Positions 18,251-27,599 are shown, numbered from the stretch's first letter. The stretch: 64,000 nucleotides of DNA from Teichococcus aerophilus (GCF_014490485.1 NZ_JACTVA010000020.1:24291-88290); one strand, 5' to 3'. Made by a program: numbers and translations. The notes: a model not told the origin generated them from the sequence alone.

Positions 18251-18298
18251 CTTTTGCACCCTGGCGGGGCTGCCCCCTTCGCAGGTGGTGGCCAGCAT

Positions 18299-18560
18299 GA
18301 AGGCGGGGAAAGAATTCCCCGGACCCCTTCTTTTTTTCTGCGGATCTGGCGGAGCGCTGCCGGACTGAGAGCGGACGCTCTTCGACGATGTTTGAAATGG
18401 GCCAGGCTGGCTGAACCGTCAGTCGCCAGAGGTTCTAGACCTCCGGCGCACCAGCCGCCTCTCAAGCATGCCCTCTCAACAGCCACGCCCGGAAAACCTG
18501 AAGAAAGAAAAGAAGGATCAAACCTATAGGTTTGATGGGGAATTCCTTCCCCGGCCTTCC
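18299..18560 (+). repeat. Family A intergenic repeat A3
   Basis: About 262 bp. The left end GGCGGGGAAAGAATTCCCCG with a T-tract leads to the core GGCTGAACCGTCAGTCGCC and an AGAGGTTCTAGACCTCCGG palindrome; the right end is GGGGAATTCCTTCCCCGGCC. The right arm carries an extra GATCAAACCTATAGGTTTGAT palindrome just inside the tip. It lies between convergent sdhAF4 and tadA. Confidence 0.9.
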
Positions 18561-18579
18561 TGCCTCACCCTGGCAACCT

Positions 18580-19020
18580 TCATCGCCGCGCCACGAAGAA
18601 GGCCCGCAGCAAATCCGCGCATTCGCCTTCCCGCATCCCGCCGATGACGTCCGGCGCATGATGGCAGGACGCTGCGTTGAAGATCCGCGCCCCATGTTCC
18701 ACCCCGCCGCCCTTGGGATCGTAGGCGCCGAAGACCACACGTTTCACCCGAAAGAAGCTCGCCGCCTGGGCGCACATCGGGCAGGGCTCCAGGGTGACGG
18801 TCAGGGTGCAGTCCGGCAGGCGCGGGCTAGCGCGCAGGCTGGCGGCGGCGCGCAGGGCCAGGATTTCGGCATGCGCGGTCGGGTCGTGCAGTTCCTCCAC
18901 CCGGTTGCCGGCACGGGACAGGACGGTGCCGGCGGCGTCGGTCACCACCGCGCCCACCGGCACTTCGCCCCGTGCCGCGGCGGCACGGGCTTCCTGCAAT
19001 GCGATTTCGATCGGCGTCAT
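18580..19020 (-). CDS. tadA: tRNA-specific adenosine deaminase TadA
   Basis: 146 residues from the ATG at 19020, which has GGGAG upstream; MGVV at 19032 is less likely. The CDA-fold zinc site is THAEILAL (His, and Glu as proton shuttle) and EPCPMCAQA (two Cys). The C-terminus has GGMREGECADLLRAFF. It converts A34 to inosine in tRNA-Arg(ACG). Convergent with sdhAF4 across repeat A3. Confidence 0.93.
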   Translation of the reverse strand: MTPIEIALQEARAAAARGEVPVGAVVTDAAGTVLSRAGNRVEELHDPTAHAEILALRAAASLRASPRLPDCTLTVTLEPCPMCAQAASFFRVKRVVFGAYDPKGGGVEHGARIFNAASCHHAPDVIGGMREGECADLLRAFFVARR

Positions 19021-19128
19021 GACCACTCCCATAGCGGGGGAATCACACCGCCGCGACAGGGCCAGGACCAGGGCTTGGTGAGGCCCGCCGCAGCCGCCAT
19101 ACCCATACCAGCCTGTATCGGATGCCTC

Positions 19129-19905
19129 ATGCCACTCCTGCCGTCACGTCTCCTGCCGATGTTGCCGCTGCTGGCCGCCCTGCTGGCGCCACTGCTGCCA
19201 GCCCCGGCCGCCCAGGCCCAGGTGGCGCCGGAGGCGGTGCGGCAAGGGACCGACGCGGCGCGGGAACTGGCCCGCCTGGCACCGGAAGGCAGCCCGGCCA
19301 CCGCGCTGCCCCGCCTCTCCGACCCCCGCGCCGCGCCGCTGCTGAACGCGCTGTGGAACAGCCAGGCCGTGGTGGCCGGCCGGCCGCAGCCGGAAGCCGG
19401 CACGCCCGAGCTGCAGCGCTGGGGCGACGGCGCCGCGCGCGTGCTGCGGGTGTACCTGACCGCCTTTGCCGCCAACACCGCCAACCCGGCGGAGGCCGAA
19501 CGGCGCATGGCCGCCTTCCAGGACGAGACCACCCGCGCCTTCACCTTCCTGCTGCGCATCGGCACCACCCTGCAGCAAGGCGCGCGGGACCGCGTGCGCC
19601 GACTGCCCCCCGCCCAGCGCCAGGCAGAGCAGGCGCAGATCGACCAGGGCCTGCGCCGGATGAGCCTCGGCCTCGCCCAACTCAGCCAAGGCATCCTGGT
19701 GCAGCTCGGCCAGCCCGTGCTGAAGCCGGAGAACGCCCGGCTGCTGGCCACGGCCGTGGCCGAGGACCTGCCGCTCTTCGCCTCCTCCCTGCCCACCGAA
19801 GCCCGGCAGGAACTGCGCCAGACCACCACCCGCCTGCTGCCCACCCTGCGCGACCCCGCCACCCGGACCCAGGTAGAGCGAATCCGCCAGGCCGTTGGAA
19901 GCTGA
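19129..19905 (+). CDS. Predicted secreted helical protein, function unknown
   Basis: 258 residues from the ATG at 19129. The N-terminus MPLLPSRLLPMLPLLAALLA with an AQAQ cleavage region is a signal peptide. The rest is Ala/Arg/Gln-rich and probably all helical, with no recognised catalytic motif or cysteines in the mature part. It stands alone between divergent tadA and repeat A4. Not assigned to a family. Confidence 0.7.
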   Translation: MPLLPSRLLPMLPLLAALLAPLLPAPAAQAQVAPEAVRQGTDAARELARLAPEGSPATALPRLSDPRAAPLLNALWNSQAVVAGRPQPEAGTPELQRWGDGAARVLRVYLTAFAANTANPAEAERRMAAFQDETTRAFTFLLRIGTTLQQGARDRVRRLPPAQRQAEQAQIDQGLRRMSLGLAQLSQGILVQLGQPVLKPENARLLATAVAEDLPLFASSLPTEARQELRQTTTRLLPTLRDPATRTQVERIRQAVGS

Positions 19906-20018
19906 GGATCGGGAAGCCGTCTTGGGCGCCAGGCTGGGTCTTCACTTCGCCAATCCGCCATCGCGGCCCTCTGCCGGAAGAGGAGCTACTGATTAGTGGC
20001 GACAGGACAGGCAGAGGG

Positions 20019-20268
20019 GAGGCCGGGGAAGGAATTCTCCGGACCCTTTCTTTTCTTTTTTCAAGTTTTTCGGGCGTGGCTGCTCAGGGCTCGGCCTTGG
20101 AAGACGGCAGGGTGCGCCGGAGGTCCTGGACCTCTGGCGACTGACGGCTCAGCCCGCGTGGCCCACTATTAAAACCATCCATGAAGCGTCCGCTTTCAGT
20201 CCTGAAGCGCTTCGCCAAACTCGAAGAAGAAAAAGAAGGGGTCCGGGGAATTCTTTCCCCGGCCTTCC
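20019..20268 (-). repeat. Family A intergenic repeat A4
   Basis: 250 bp. Ends GGCCGGGGAAGGAATTCTCC and GGGGAATTCTTTCCCCGGCC. The core is in reverse orientation, with GGAGGTCCTGGACCTCTGG near 20119 and GACTGACGGCTCAGCCCGCG. It lies between two plus-strand genes, 114 bp past the upstream stop. Confidence 0.92.
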
Positions 20269-20367
20269 ACGTCTCTCTCCCCTGAGCCGCCCGGTGTGTC
20301 CCGCGCACGAACCCACCATGGCCGAATAACATTTGTCGCCGCCTGCGGGCCGGTCTAGCAACGGCCC

Positions 20368-21081
20368 ATGCGTAAGCTTCCCCTGATTGGCGTGACACTG
20401 GATGCGGAGCCGGCCGGCGGCTGGTCCAAGCTGCCGTGGTACGCCATCCGCCAGAATTACTTGTCCGCCATTGCCGCTGCCGGTGGCCTGCCGGTCGCCT
20501 TGCCGCATGAGCCGGAGCTGGCGGAAGCCTATCTGGAGCGGATCGACGGCCTGCTGGTCACCGGCGGTGCGTTCGACGTCGACCCGGCGCTGTACAATGG
20601 CGGCCCGGCGCATGCGACCGTCTCGCTGAAATCCGGCCGCACGGCGTTCGAGCTGGCGGTGACGCGCGGTGCCCTGGCGCGGGACATCCCCGTGCTCGGC
20701 ATCTGCGGTGGGGAGCAGTTGCTGGCGGTCGCCTTCGGCGGCACGCTCATCCAGCATATCCCGGACAGCATCGCCAATGCCCTGGCGCATGAGCAGCCCA
20801 ACCCGCGTACCGAGCCGGGGCATGAGGTCGCCATCGCCGCCGATACGCTGCTGGCGCGCATCACCGGCGCCGCGCGCATGGCGGTGAACTCGGCGCACCA
20901 CCAGGCGGTGGAGCGCCCCGGCAACGGCGCGCGGGTCAATGCCGTGGCGCCGGATGGCGTTATCGAGGGGATCGAGCACCCCGGCCACCGCTTCGCCCTG
21001 GGCGTGCAGTGGCACCCGGAATACACGGTGGACCCGGCCGACCACCGCATCTTCGACGCCTTCGTGGAAGCCGCCCGATGA
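20368..21081 (+). CDS. Class I glutamine amidotransferase-like, gamma-glutamyl-GABA hydrolase family (C26)
   Basis: 237 residues. Catalytic Cys in LGICGGEQLLAVAFGG and His/Glu in GVQWHPEY; DGLLVTGGAFDVDPALY is the C26 (PuuD-like) segment. Such enzymes hydrolyse gamma-glutamyl amides, for example gamma-glutamyl-GABA from putrescine breakdown. No other puu gene lies nearby, so the substrate is uncertain. The stop overlaps the rluB start as ATGA, indicating an operon with rluB and rsmD. Confidence 0.9.
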   Translation: MRKLPLIGVTLDAEPAGGWSKLPWYAIRQNYLSAIAAAGGLPVALPHEPELAEAYLERIDGLLVTGGAFDVDPALYNGGPAHATVSLKSGRTAFELAVTRGALARDIPVLGICGGEQLLAVAFGGTLIQHIPDSIANALAHEQPNPRTEPGHEVAIAADTLLARITGAARMAVNSAHHQAVERPGNGARVNAVAPDGVIEGIEHPGHRFALGVQWHPEYTVDPADHRIFDAFVEAAR

Positions 21082-22121
21082 ACGATGACCTCCCCGACGA
21101 TCTGCCCCCGGGCGACGACGACGACATCATCGATCCCACCACGGACGCCGGCGGCTCAGCCGCGCCGGAGGACACCGAGGCCGGCCCGCGCGGCGAGCGC
21201 ATCGCCAAGTGGCTGGCCCGCGCCGGCATCGCCAGCCGTCGGGATGCCGAGAAGCTGATCGAGGAAGGCCGCGTCGCCCTCAACGGCCAGCGGGTGGACA
21301 CGCCCGCCACCTTCGTCGCGATGGGGGACAGCGTCTCCGTCGGCGGCAAGCTGGTCTCGGCGCCGGAGCACACGCGCCTGTTCCGCTACCACAAGCCCGA
21401 TGGGCTGGTGACGACCCACAAGGACCCCGAGGGCCGCAAAACGGTGTTCGAGGAACTGCCGGTGGGGCTGCCGCGCCTGGTCTCCGTCGGCCGGCTGGAT
21501 CTGACCAGCGAGGGCCTGCTGCTGCTGACGAATGACGGCGCGCTGTCCCGCAAGCTGGAACTGCCGGGCAATGCCTGGACGCGCCGCTACCGCGCCCGCG
21601 TGCATGGCCATGTGGATGAGCGCGCCCTGGCCTCGCTCGCCCGTGGCATCACCATCGAGGGCGTGGCCTATGGCGCCATCGAGGCCGGGCTGGATTCCCG
21701 CCAGGGCACCAATGCCTGGCTGACCGTCAGCCTGAAGGAAGGCAAGAACCGCGAGGTTCGCCGCGTCCTCCAGCATCTCGGCCTGACCGTGACGCGGCTG
21801 ATCCGCACCGCCTATGGCCCCTTCCAGCTTGGCACCCTGCCCAAGGGCGCGGTCGAGGAAGTGAATGCCAAGGTGATGCGTGACCAGCTGGGCCTGGACG
21901 CCGCGCCGCGGGTGAAGCGCGGCACCGTCGTCGCCGCCGAGGAAGCCGCCGCCAGGAGCGCCGAGCCGTTGCCGGAGGCGATCGCCCGCACCCGCCCGGC
22001 CAAGCCGCCGCGCGCCCGCAGCGCCGGCGATGATTTGCGCCGCCCCTGGGGCGCCCCGGTGAAGACGCGGGACTCCTTCGGCCCCGGCCCGCGCTCCACC
22101 CGGCGTACCCGCGACAAGTAG
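21078..22121 (+). CDS. rluB: 23S rRNA pseudouridine synthase, RluB type
   Basis: 347 residues. An acidic N-terminal tail is followed by an S4 RNA-binding domain (GERIAKWLARAGIASRRDAE) and the RsuA/RluB catalytic domain with the active Asp in GRLDLTSEGLLLLTND. KEGKNREVRRVLQHLG is also typical. A basic C-terminal extension (ARTRPAKPPRARSAGDDLRR) may contact rRNA. It isomerises a uridine in helix 80 of 23S rRNA (U2605 in E. coli). Start ATG at 21078, overlapping the previous stop. Confidence 0.92.
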   Translation: MNDDLPDDLPPGDDDDIIDPTTDAGGSAAPEDTEAGPRGERIAKWLARAGIASRRDAEKLIEEGRVALNGQRVDTPATFVAMGDSVSVGGKLVSAPEHTRLFRYHKPDGLVTTHKDPEGRKTVFEELPVGLPRLVSVGRLDLTSEGLLLLTNDGALSRKLELPGNAWTRRYRARVHGHVDERALASLARGITIEGVAYGAIEAGLDSRQGTNAWLTVSLKEGKNREVRRVLQHLGLTVTRLIRTAYGPFQLGTLPKGAVEEVNAKVMRDQLGLDAAPRVKRGTVVAAEEAAARSAEPLPEAIARTRPAKPPRARSAGDDLRRPWGAPVKTRDSFGPGPRSTRRTRDK

Positions 22122-22136
22122 GGCTGCGTCTCAGCG

Positions 22137-22694
22137 ATGAGGATCGTCGCCGGCCGCCATCGCGGCCGCAAGCTGGTGGCGCCCGAGGGCGCCACCACCC
22201 GCCCGACCGGCGAGCGGATGCGCCAGGCGCTGTTCGACATGCTGTGGCACGCCCCCTGGGCCGGCCGCGCGGCCATCGAGGGCCATGCGGTGCTGGATGC
22301 CTTCGCCGGCACGGGTGCGCTGGGCCTGGAAGCCCTCTCCCGCGGCGCCGCCACCGCCTGCTTCATCGAGCAGGACCGCGCCGCGCTGGCCGCCTTGCGC
22401 GCCAATATCGCCGCCTGCCGGGAGGATGCCGCCAGCCAGGTCCTGCCGGTGGATGCCACGCGCCCGCCGCGCGCCAAGGCGCCGTGCTCGTTGGTCTTCC
22501 TCGACCCGCCCTATGCGAAGGATCTGGTGCCGCGCGCCCTGGCGGCGCTTGGCGCGGCGGGCTGGATCGCCCCCTCCGCCCTTATCTGCGCCGAGACGGG
22601 GCGGGACGAGGACCCTGCCCTGCCCGATTTTACCCTGCTGGCGGAACGCACGCACGGCGCCGCGCGTATCCTGGTGCTGCGCGCACCGGGCTAA
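22137..22694 (+). CDS. rsmD: 16S rRNA guanine-N2 methyltransferase RsmD
   Basis: 185 residues. N-terminal RIVAGRHRGRKLVAPEG and RPTGERMRQALFDML, SAM-binding LDAFAGTGALGLEALSRGA, and catalytic LVFLDPPYAKD. It methylates G966 of 16S rRNA. It follows rluB by 15 bp, so the two rRNA-modifying enzymes are co-transcribed. Confidence 0.94.
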   Translation: MRIVAGRHRGRKLVAPEGATTRPTGERMRQALFDMLWHAPWAGRAAIEGHAVLDAFAGTGALGLEALSRGAATACFIEQDRAALAALRANIAACREDAASQVLPVDATRPPRAKAPCSLVFLDPPYAKDLVPRALAALGAAGWIAPSALICAETGRDEDPALPDFTLLAERTHGAARILVLRAPG

Positions 22695-22825
22695 GGGACG
22701 GCTTCAGCCGCCTCCCGGCTGAGGCGCATAGCCAGGATGTTGCGCGTCGGCCGGGAAACGTAGTGAACCGCCGGCACAGCCCAGGCCGCCTTGGCCGGCC
22801 TTCCTGAAGCGAGCTCTTGGGGCCC

Positions 22826-23233
22826 TTACTGCTGCAACGCCTGCCGCAGCTCGGCCAAGGTGGATTGCAGGGCGGCATGCGCGGCCACCACCTCCGGCCG
22901 CAGCACGAAGCGGGTCTGGCGCTCATGAAACTCTTCGTCCTCGCCGTCGGCCAGCGCCGTCGCGGTGGAGAGGAAGCCCTGCATCGCTTCCGGCGACGGC
23001 TTGGCGCCCTTGGCGTTGGCCTCGTCGATGCGGACCATCAGGTCGCTGACCTTGCGCAGCCAGGTGAATTCCGGGTCGTGCATCACGGCCTGCAGCAACG
23101 CATAGGGATTGCCACCCGCCGGGTGGCCCGCCGCCTGCGCATTGAGCAGTGCGCGGTGCCAGCCCGCCAGGGCGGCCGCCAGCTTGCGTGACGGATGCGA
23201 CACGGCCGCGCGCGGGGTTGGGGTCACAGTCAT
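22826..23233 (-). CDS. Hypothetical helical protein
   Basis: 135 residues from the ATG at 23233. The longer open frame to 23374 runs into repeat B1 and is rejected. Visible segments: KLAAALAGWHRALLNAQAAG, NPYALLQAVMHDPEFTWLRK, VSDLMVRIDEA, QGFLSTATALADGEDEEFHE. Probably helical and cytoplasmic, with no signal peptide or catalytic motif. Convergent with rsmD. Function not recognised. Confidence 0.65.
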   Translation of the reverse strand: MTVTPTPRAAVSHPSRKLAAALAGWHRALLNAQAAGHPAGGNPYALLQAVMHDPEFTWLRKVSDLMVRIDEANAKGAKPSPEAMQGFLSTATALADGEDEEFHERQTRFVLRPEVVAAHAALQSTLAELRQALQQ

Positions 23234-23310
23234 GCGGCGGTTCTCCTGCTGCGGGCGGCCGTGCGGTCGGGCACGGGCCGGAAGGCGTTGTAGCTCAAGG
23301 GGAAGGTAAG

Positions 23311-23810
23311 GCCAGGGGCGCTGCCCCTGGAACCCCGCCGGGGTGGAAAGTCCACCCCGGACCCCGCTGGGCATTTGTCGAGAGGATGGGGGGTTGGGTT
23401 AGCGGCGCGTTGGCATTGGCTGGATGTCAAAGAGGTGTGCCGTAGCGAGATGCCGGCGGGCCAGCGCCGGGTTTGGCTGGCGGAGTGCCTTCTGCCCGGA
23501 TGGGTTGAGCCTGCGGCGCTTGGGGGCCACGCTGGATGGCAGCGTCCTCAAGGACATCTGGGATTGTCCGGAAACCTGTTGGCTGAGGGCGCGGGGGGAA
23601 TTCTTATGCCGACAGGGGCGGCGCAGACCAGATGCAGGAACATTGGGCCAAGCTGCCGGAAAATACGGGCCCAGAAAGGGGCGCCGAGCCCGGCCCAGCA
23701 GGGTCTCGAAACAGTCTCTTGGAGTAAATCTCATCAGACTGATGGCGGGGGCCTGGGGTAACCCTGTCACCCCAGCGGGAGAGTCCAGACGGGGCAGCGC
23801 CCTCTCTGGC
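23311..23810 (+). repeat. Family B intergenic repeat B1 (long)
   Basis: The left tip is a double hairpin: CCAGGGGCGCTGCCCCTGG, then CCGGGGTGGAAAGTCCACC ending CCGG (23340-23362). The right tip near 23750-23810 has GGCCTGGGGTAACCCTGTCA and GGGGCAGCGCCCTCTCTGG. The ~370 bp interior has no convincing gene. Copies B2 and B3 share the left tip. Confidence 0.7.
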
Positions 23811-23828
23811 CCCGGCCCACAACTCCTC

Positions 23829-24542
23829 TCAGACCCGGCGCCACACCCAGTACATCGGCTGGCGACCCTCGCGCAGGGCCTTGGCCTCGTAGCGCGTGCC
23901 TGGCCAGCCTGCCGGCCGCTCCAGCTCCAGCGAGACGCGCTCGAACAGGCTCTGGTTCCCCATCACCTCGGTCACCCAGGCCTGGTAGGTCGGATCATCG
24001 CTGGCGATGCGCCATTCGCCGCCCGGGCGGATGGCGGTGGCCAGCGTCTCCAGGATGGAGGGATGCACGAAGCGGCGCTTGGCATGGCGCGCCTTCGGCC
24101 AGGGGTCCGGAAACATCAGGAACAGGCGGGCCAGGCTGCCGGCCGGCAGGGCGCGGATCAGGTGCCGCGCATCCTTCGTCCACAGCAGCAGGTTGGGCGG
24201 CAGCGGCGCGGTGGCCTCGCCCCCTTCCGGCACGACCTTGCCGAGCAGCGAGCAGATGCCGTTCTCGAACACCTCGGAGGCGATCAGCCCGACCTCCGGG
24301 TTGGCCTGGATCTGCGCGTAGCTGTGCTCGCCGCCGCCGAAGCCGACTTCCAGCCAGACGTCCTTGACCGGGGCCGGGAAGGCGCCGGCCGGGTCGGTCG
24401 CGGCCGCCTCGGCCGAGAGGTGCAGGCGGGGCAGCGTCACTTCCAACAGGGCCTGCTGGCGCGGGCGCAGCGGGTGGCCCCGGCGGCGGCCATACAGGCG
24501 GTCGGGGACTGGCGGCGGGCTGTCGTGCGTTTCGTCGGTCAT
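23829..24542 (-). CDS. trmB: tRNA (guanine-N7-)-methyltransferase TrmB
   Basis: 237 residues from the ATG at 24542. SAM-binding LEVGFGGGEHSYAQ, the family motif FPDPWPKARHAKRRF and C-terminal YEAKALREGRQPMYW. It methylates G46 in the tRNA variable loop. It lies downstream of metK in the same direction, but a hairpin at 24566-24589 separates them, so co-transcription is partial at most. Confidence 0.93.
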   Translation of the reverse strand: MTDETHDSPPPVPDRLYGRRRGHPLRPRQQALLEVTLPRLHLSAEAAATDPAGAFPAPVKDVWLEVGFGGGEHSYAQIQANPEVGLIASEVFENGICSLLGKVVPEGGEATAPLPPNLLLWTKDARHLIRALPAGSLARLFLMFPDPWPKARHAKRRFVHPSILETLATAIRPGGEWRIASDDPTYQAWVTEVMGNQSLFERVSLELERPAGWPGTRYEAKALREGRQPMYWVWRRV

Positions 24543-24565
24543 CGTGCGGCCATCAATACCACAAA

Positions 24566-24589
24566 GGGCGGTGCCAACCGGCACCGCCC
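24566..24589 (-). terminator. Hairpin between metK and trmB
   Basis: A perfect 10-bp stem GGGCGGTGCC/GGCACCGCCC with a 4-base loop, followed on the minus strand by TTTGTGG. A weak intrinsic terminator for metK, or an attenuator before trmB. Confidence 0.6.
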
Positions 24590-24603
24590 CCGTGAAGGTC
24601 GTC

Positions 24604-24696
24604 GGAGCGTGATCTGCCTGCGGCGGAGTAGCCGAAGGCGTCCATCACGTGGTCAAGCCAAGGCCCGGAGCGTGCTTCGCGAACGGATCACGCTCC
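24604..24696. repeat. Family D short inverted-end repeat, copy D2
   Basis: 93 bp with ends GGAGCGTGATC and GGATCACGCTCC, and an inner hairpin GGAGCGTG/CACGCTCC (24667-24696). It shares GCCTGCGG-GGA and GCGTGCT-CG-GAACGGATC with D1. It lies in the metK-trmB gap. Confidence 0.65.
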
Positions 24697-24767
24697 GGCA
24701 TGAGATCCGCCGGGGCCTTGTCAGCCCCCGGCGTGCCTCACGCATTTATGCCCGGGGGGCAGGTCGA

Positions 24768-25955
24768 TCAGCGGTTGAAGGCGCGCTTCAGCTCGTCCGC
24801 CAGATCGGTCTTTTCCCAGGTGAAGGTGCCCAGCTCGGCATCCGGCGTGCGGCCGAAATGGCCGTAGGCGGAGGTCGGCACGTAGATGGCGCGGTTCAGG
24901 TGCAGATGCTCCCGGATGCCGCGCGGGGAGAGGTTGACCATGCCGTTGACGACCTTGGCCAGCTTCACCTCATCCACGTCGCGCCCGGTGCCGTGCAGGT
25001 CGAAATAGACCGACAGCGGCTTGGACACGCCGATGGCGTAGGACACCTGGATGGTGCACTTCTCGGCCAGGCCGGCGGCGACCACGTTCTTGGCGAGGTA
25101 GCGGCAGGCATAGGCGGCCGAGCGGTCCACCTTGGTGGGGTCCTTGCCGGAGAACGCACCGCCGCCATGCGGGGCCGCGCCGCCGTAGGTGTCCACGATG
25201 ATCTTGCGCCCGGTCAGACCGCAATCGCCATCGGGGCCGCCGATGACGAAGGTGCCCGTCGGGTTCACGTACAGCTCGTCATCCGGCACCGTCCAGCCAT
25301 CCGGCAGGGAGGTGGCGACGATCGGCTGCACCAGCGCGCGGACCTGGTCCTGGGTCAGGCCTTCCTCGTGCTGGGTGGAGACTACCACGGAGGTCACACC
25401 CACCGGCTTGCCGTCCACATAGCGCAGCGTCACCTGGGACTTCGCGTCCGGCAGCAGGCCGGCGACGGTCTTGTCCTTGCTCCGGCGCAGCTCGGAGATG
25501 CGGCGCAGGATCAGGTGGGAATAGTACAGCGGCGCCGGCATCAGGTCCGGCGTCTCGGTGCAGGCATACCCGAACATGATGCCCTGGTCGCCGGCGCCTT
25601 CATCCTTGTTGCCGGCCGCGTCCACGCCCTGCGCGATATGCGCGGACTGGGCGTGCAGGTGCACGGAGATGTCGGCATTGCGCCAGGAGAAGCCTTCCTG
25701 GTCGTAGCCGATATCCTGCACCGCCATGCGGGCCAGGTGCGCCAGCAGCTCATGCGTCACGCTGCCGGGGCCGCGCGTCTCGCCGGCGAGGACGATGCGG
25801 TTGGTCGTGACCAGAGTCTCGCAGGCCACGCGGGCATACGGATCGGCTTCGAGGAACGCGTCCAGCACCGTATCGCTGATACGGTCCGCGACCTTGTCGG
25901 GGTGGCCCTCGGAAACACTCTCCGAGGTAAACAGGTATTCGCCCTTGTCGCGCAT
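24768..25955 (-). CDS. metK: S-adenosylmethionine synthetase
   Basis: 395 residues from the ATG at 25955 (AGAGGA ribosome site); a start at 26018 is unlikely. Signatures: [50 protein letters not shown] and [17 protein letters not shown]. It makes S-adenosylmethionine from methionine and ATP. The 118 bp upstream contains a TTGACC element, but no SAM or SAH riboswitch consensus was recognised. dapB and the DUF7002-like gene lie upstream in the same direction. Confidence 0.97.
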   Translation of the reverse strand: MRDKGEYLFTSESVSEGHPDKVADRISDTVLDAFLEADPYARVACETLVTTNRIVLAGETRGPGSVTHELLAHLARMAVQDIGYDQEGFSWRNADISVHLHAQSAHIAQGVDAAGNKDEGAGDQGIMFGYACTETPDLMPAPLYYSHLILRRISELRRSKDKTVAGLLPDAKSQVTLRYVDGKPVGVTSVVVSTQHEEGLTQDQVRALVQPIVATSLPDGWTVPDDELYVNPTGTFVIGGPDGDCGLTGRKIIVDTYGGAAPHGGGAFSGKDPTKVDRSAAYACRYLAKNVVAAGLAEKCTIQVSYAIGVSKPLSVYFDLHGTGRDVDEVKLAKVVNGMVNLSPRGIREHLHLNRAIYVPTSAYGHFGRTPDAELGTFTWEKTDLADELKRAFNR

Positions 25956-26073
25956 GGCCTTATCGTCCTCTTGTCGCGATGGCGACCGGTTCGCCCCGGC
26001 CTGGCTATCCCCCGGCAACCCGGGCGCAGCTGTTTCGCAGTCGCGGAAAGGGGGGTCAAGCCACGATCAGAAG

Positions 26074-26706
26074 TCAGGAGCCCTGCGCAGGCTCGATAGG
26101 TCGTGATGCCACGAGCGCAACAGGCGCGTCCGGTATGGCGTAGGGAACGACCACTTCCACCACCGGTTTGCCATCGGGCCGAGGATACGCCGCCAGAGGT
26201 TGAAAGGTGCCCTCGCCCCGCGCGGCAGGGTTGCCGCCGAAAGGCGCACCGCTGTTCAACGGCGTCGTCATCGCAGCATTGGCCCAGGAGGCCAGCAGGC
26301 GGGCGGTGTCGAATTCCAGCAGGACCTGCGGCTGGGCAAGGCTAGCGGCATGCAACCGCTGCACCCGGCGGGGATCTGCCCATAAGAAGGTGTAGCCGTT
26401 CAATAGCGCCCGCCACGCACGGGGCTGCCCCTCATAGCTGCCCGTCAAACAGCGCCGCAGCACATGGTCCGGCAGCAGCTGGTCGCGCAGCGTAATGGCC
26501 GGCAGGCCAGGGGCAGCGAGCACTGCGAAGTTGCCCTTGCCGCGATCCTCCTCCAGCAACGCCACGCGCTCCGCCGCCGGGACAGCATAGAGGTCGCACA
26601 GGGCGCGGGCAGAAAGCAGCCCGTGCTTCTGAAAGGAATCCCAGGACGCCGCCGGCAACAGATGGAACAGGCGTGGATGCCTGATAGTGAACTGAGACAG
26701 GTCCAC
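26074..26706 (-). CDS. Conserved DUF7002-like protein, possible ADP-ribosyltransferase fold
   Basis: 210 residues. The pattern LFHLLPAASWDSFQKHGLLS, ITLRDQLLPDHVLRRCL, WRALLNGYTFLWADPRRVQR, VLLEFDTARLLA, PLNSGAPFGG and VVEVVVPYAIPD recalls the DUF7002 family, which has sequence features similar to ADP-ribosyltransferase-fold proteins such as DarT. This assignment rests on memory of the pattern, and activity is unproven. It starts 3 bp after the dapB stop, so it is translated with dapB. No antitoxin-like gene is adjacent. Confidence 0.55.
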   Translation of the reverse strand: MDLSQFTIRHPRLFHLLPAASWDSFQKHGLLSARALCDLYAVPAAERVALLEEDRGKGNFAVLAAPGLPAITLRDQLLPDHVLRRCLTGSYEGQPRAWRALLNGYTFLWADPRRVQRLHAASLAQPQVLLEFDTARLLASWANAAMTTPLNSGAPFGGNPAARGEGTFQPLAAYPRPDGKPVVEVVVPYAIPDAPVALVASRPIEPAQGS

Positions 26707-26709
26707 GCC

Positions 26710-27477
26710 TCAGGCGATCCCCATCACTTGCCGCATCGAATACAGCCCTGGCTGCTGCCGCGCCGCCCACACCGCCGCTTGCACCGCACCTGTGGCATAG
26801 ACCCGGCGGTCGAAGGACCGGTGCGTCAGGCTGACATGCTCGCTGCGCCCGGCGAACAGCAACGTGTGCTCGCCCACCACCTGGCCGCCTCGCAGCGCCG
26901 CGAAGCCGATGGGGCCGGTGGCGCGTGGGCCGGTATGGCCGTCCCGGCCACTTTCCATGCCCACCTCCGCCAGCGTCTTGCCCCGCCCGCGCGCCACGGC
27001 CTGGCCCATCATGACGGCGGTGCCGGACGGCGCATCGACCTTCTGCCGGTGATGCATCTCCACGATCTCGGCATCGAACTGCTCCGGCGGCAGAGCCGCG
27101 GAGAACTTCTCGATCAACGCGAACAGCACCGTCGCCGCCGGCGCGAAGTTAGAGGAATAGACCAGCGGCACCGACCGCGCCGCCACCTCCACCGCCGCCT
27201 CCTGCGCCGGGGAGAGCCCGGACGTGCCGAGGATGAACGGCTTGCCCGCCCGCGCCGCCGCCGCCGCATGCCCTTCCGCCGCCGCGGCAATGGTGAAGTC
27301 GATCACCACATCGCTGGCAGCGAACAACGCATCGGCATCCGGAAACACCGTCACGCCCGCCGCGCCCCGCCGTGCCGTGCCGCCGGACAGCTCAGCCCCC
27401 GCCGCCGCGATCTCCTCCACCAGCAACTGACCCATGCGGCCGGAAATGCCGGCAATGCCGATGCGGAGCTTGGTCAT
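26710..27477 (-). CDS. dapB: 4-hydroxy-tetrahydrodipicolinate reductase DapB
   Basis: 255 residues from the ATG at 27477. Rossmann motif IGIAGISGRMGQLL, VVIDFTIAAAAEGH, and the substrate signature EIVEMHHRQKVDAPSGTA with the catalytic His pair. C-terminal GEHTLLFAGRSEHVSLTHRS. It reduces hydroxy-tetrahydrodipicolinate in lysine/diaminopimelate synthesis. Repeat A5 lies upstream. Confidence 0.96.
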   Translation of the reverse strand: MTKLRIGIAGISGRMGQLLVEEIAAAGAELSGGTARRGAAGVTVFPDADALFAASDVVIDFTIAAAAEGHAAAAARAGKPFILGTSGLSPAQEAAVEVAARSVPLVYSSNFAPAATVLFALIEKFSAALPPEQFDAEIVEMHHRQKVDAPSGTAVMMGQAVARGRGKTLAEVGMESGRDGHTGPRATGPIGFAALRGGQVVGEHTLLFAGRSEHVSLTHRSFDRRVYATGAVQAAVWAARQQPGLYSMRQVMGIA

Positions 27478-27599
27478 GGGGAAAGGCCGTCCTGCGCTGA
27501 GATGGAAGAATGCGCAGTGTCGTGGGGATGCGCCCGGCGTCAAGCCGGCGGGCTGGGCGATGGCCTTTGGTGCTTTGGCCGCGCCGTGTGGAAGAGAAG

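Noticed and set aside
25956..26073. SAM-II or SAM/SAH riboswitch upstream of metK
   Set aside because: The leader was read for the known alphaproteobacterial consensus segments and none matched; a covariance search would settle it.
23424..26099. Plus-strand frame of 891 residues across repeat B1, trmB and metK
   Set aside because: It runs antisense through two well-defined genes and a repeat; the product has no recognisable domain.
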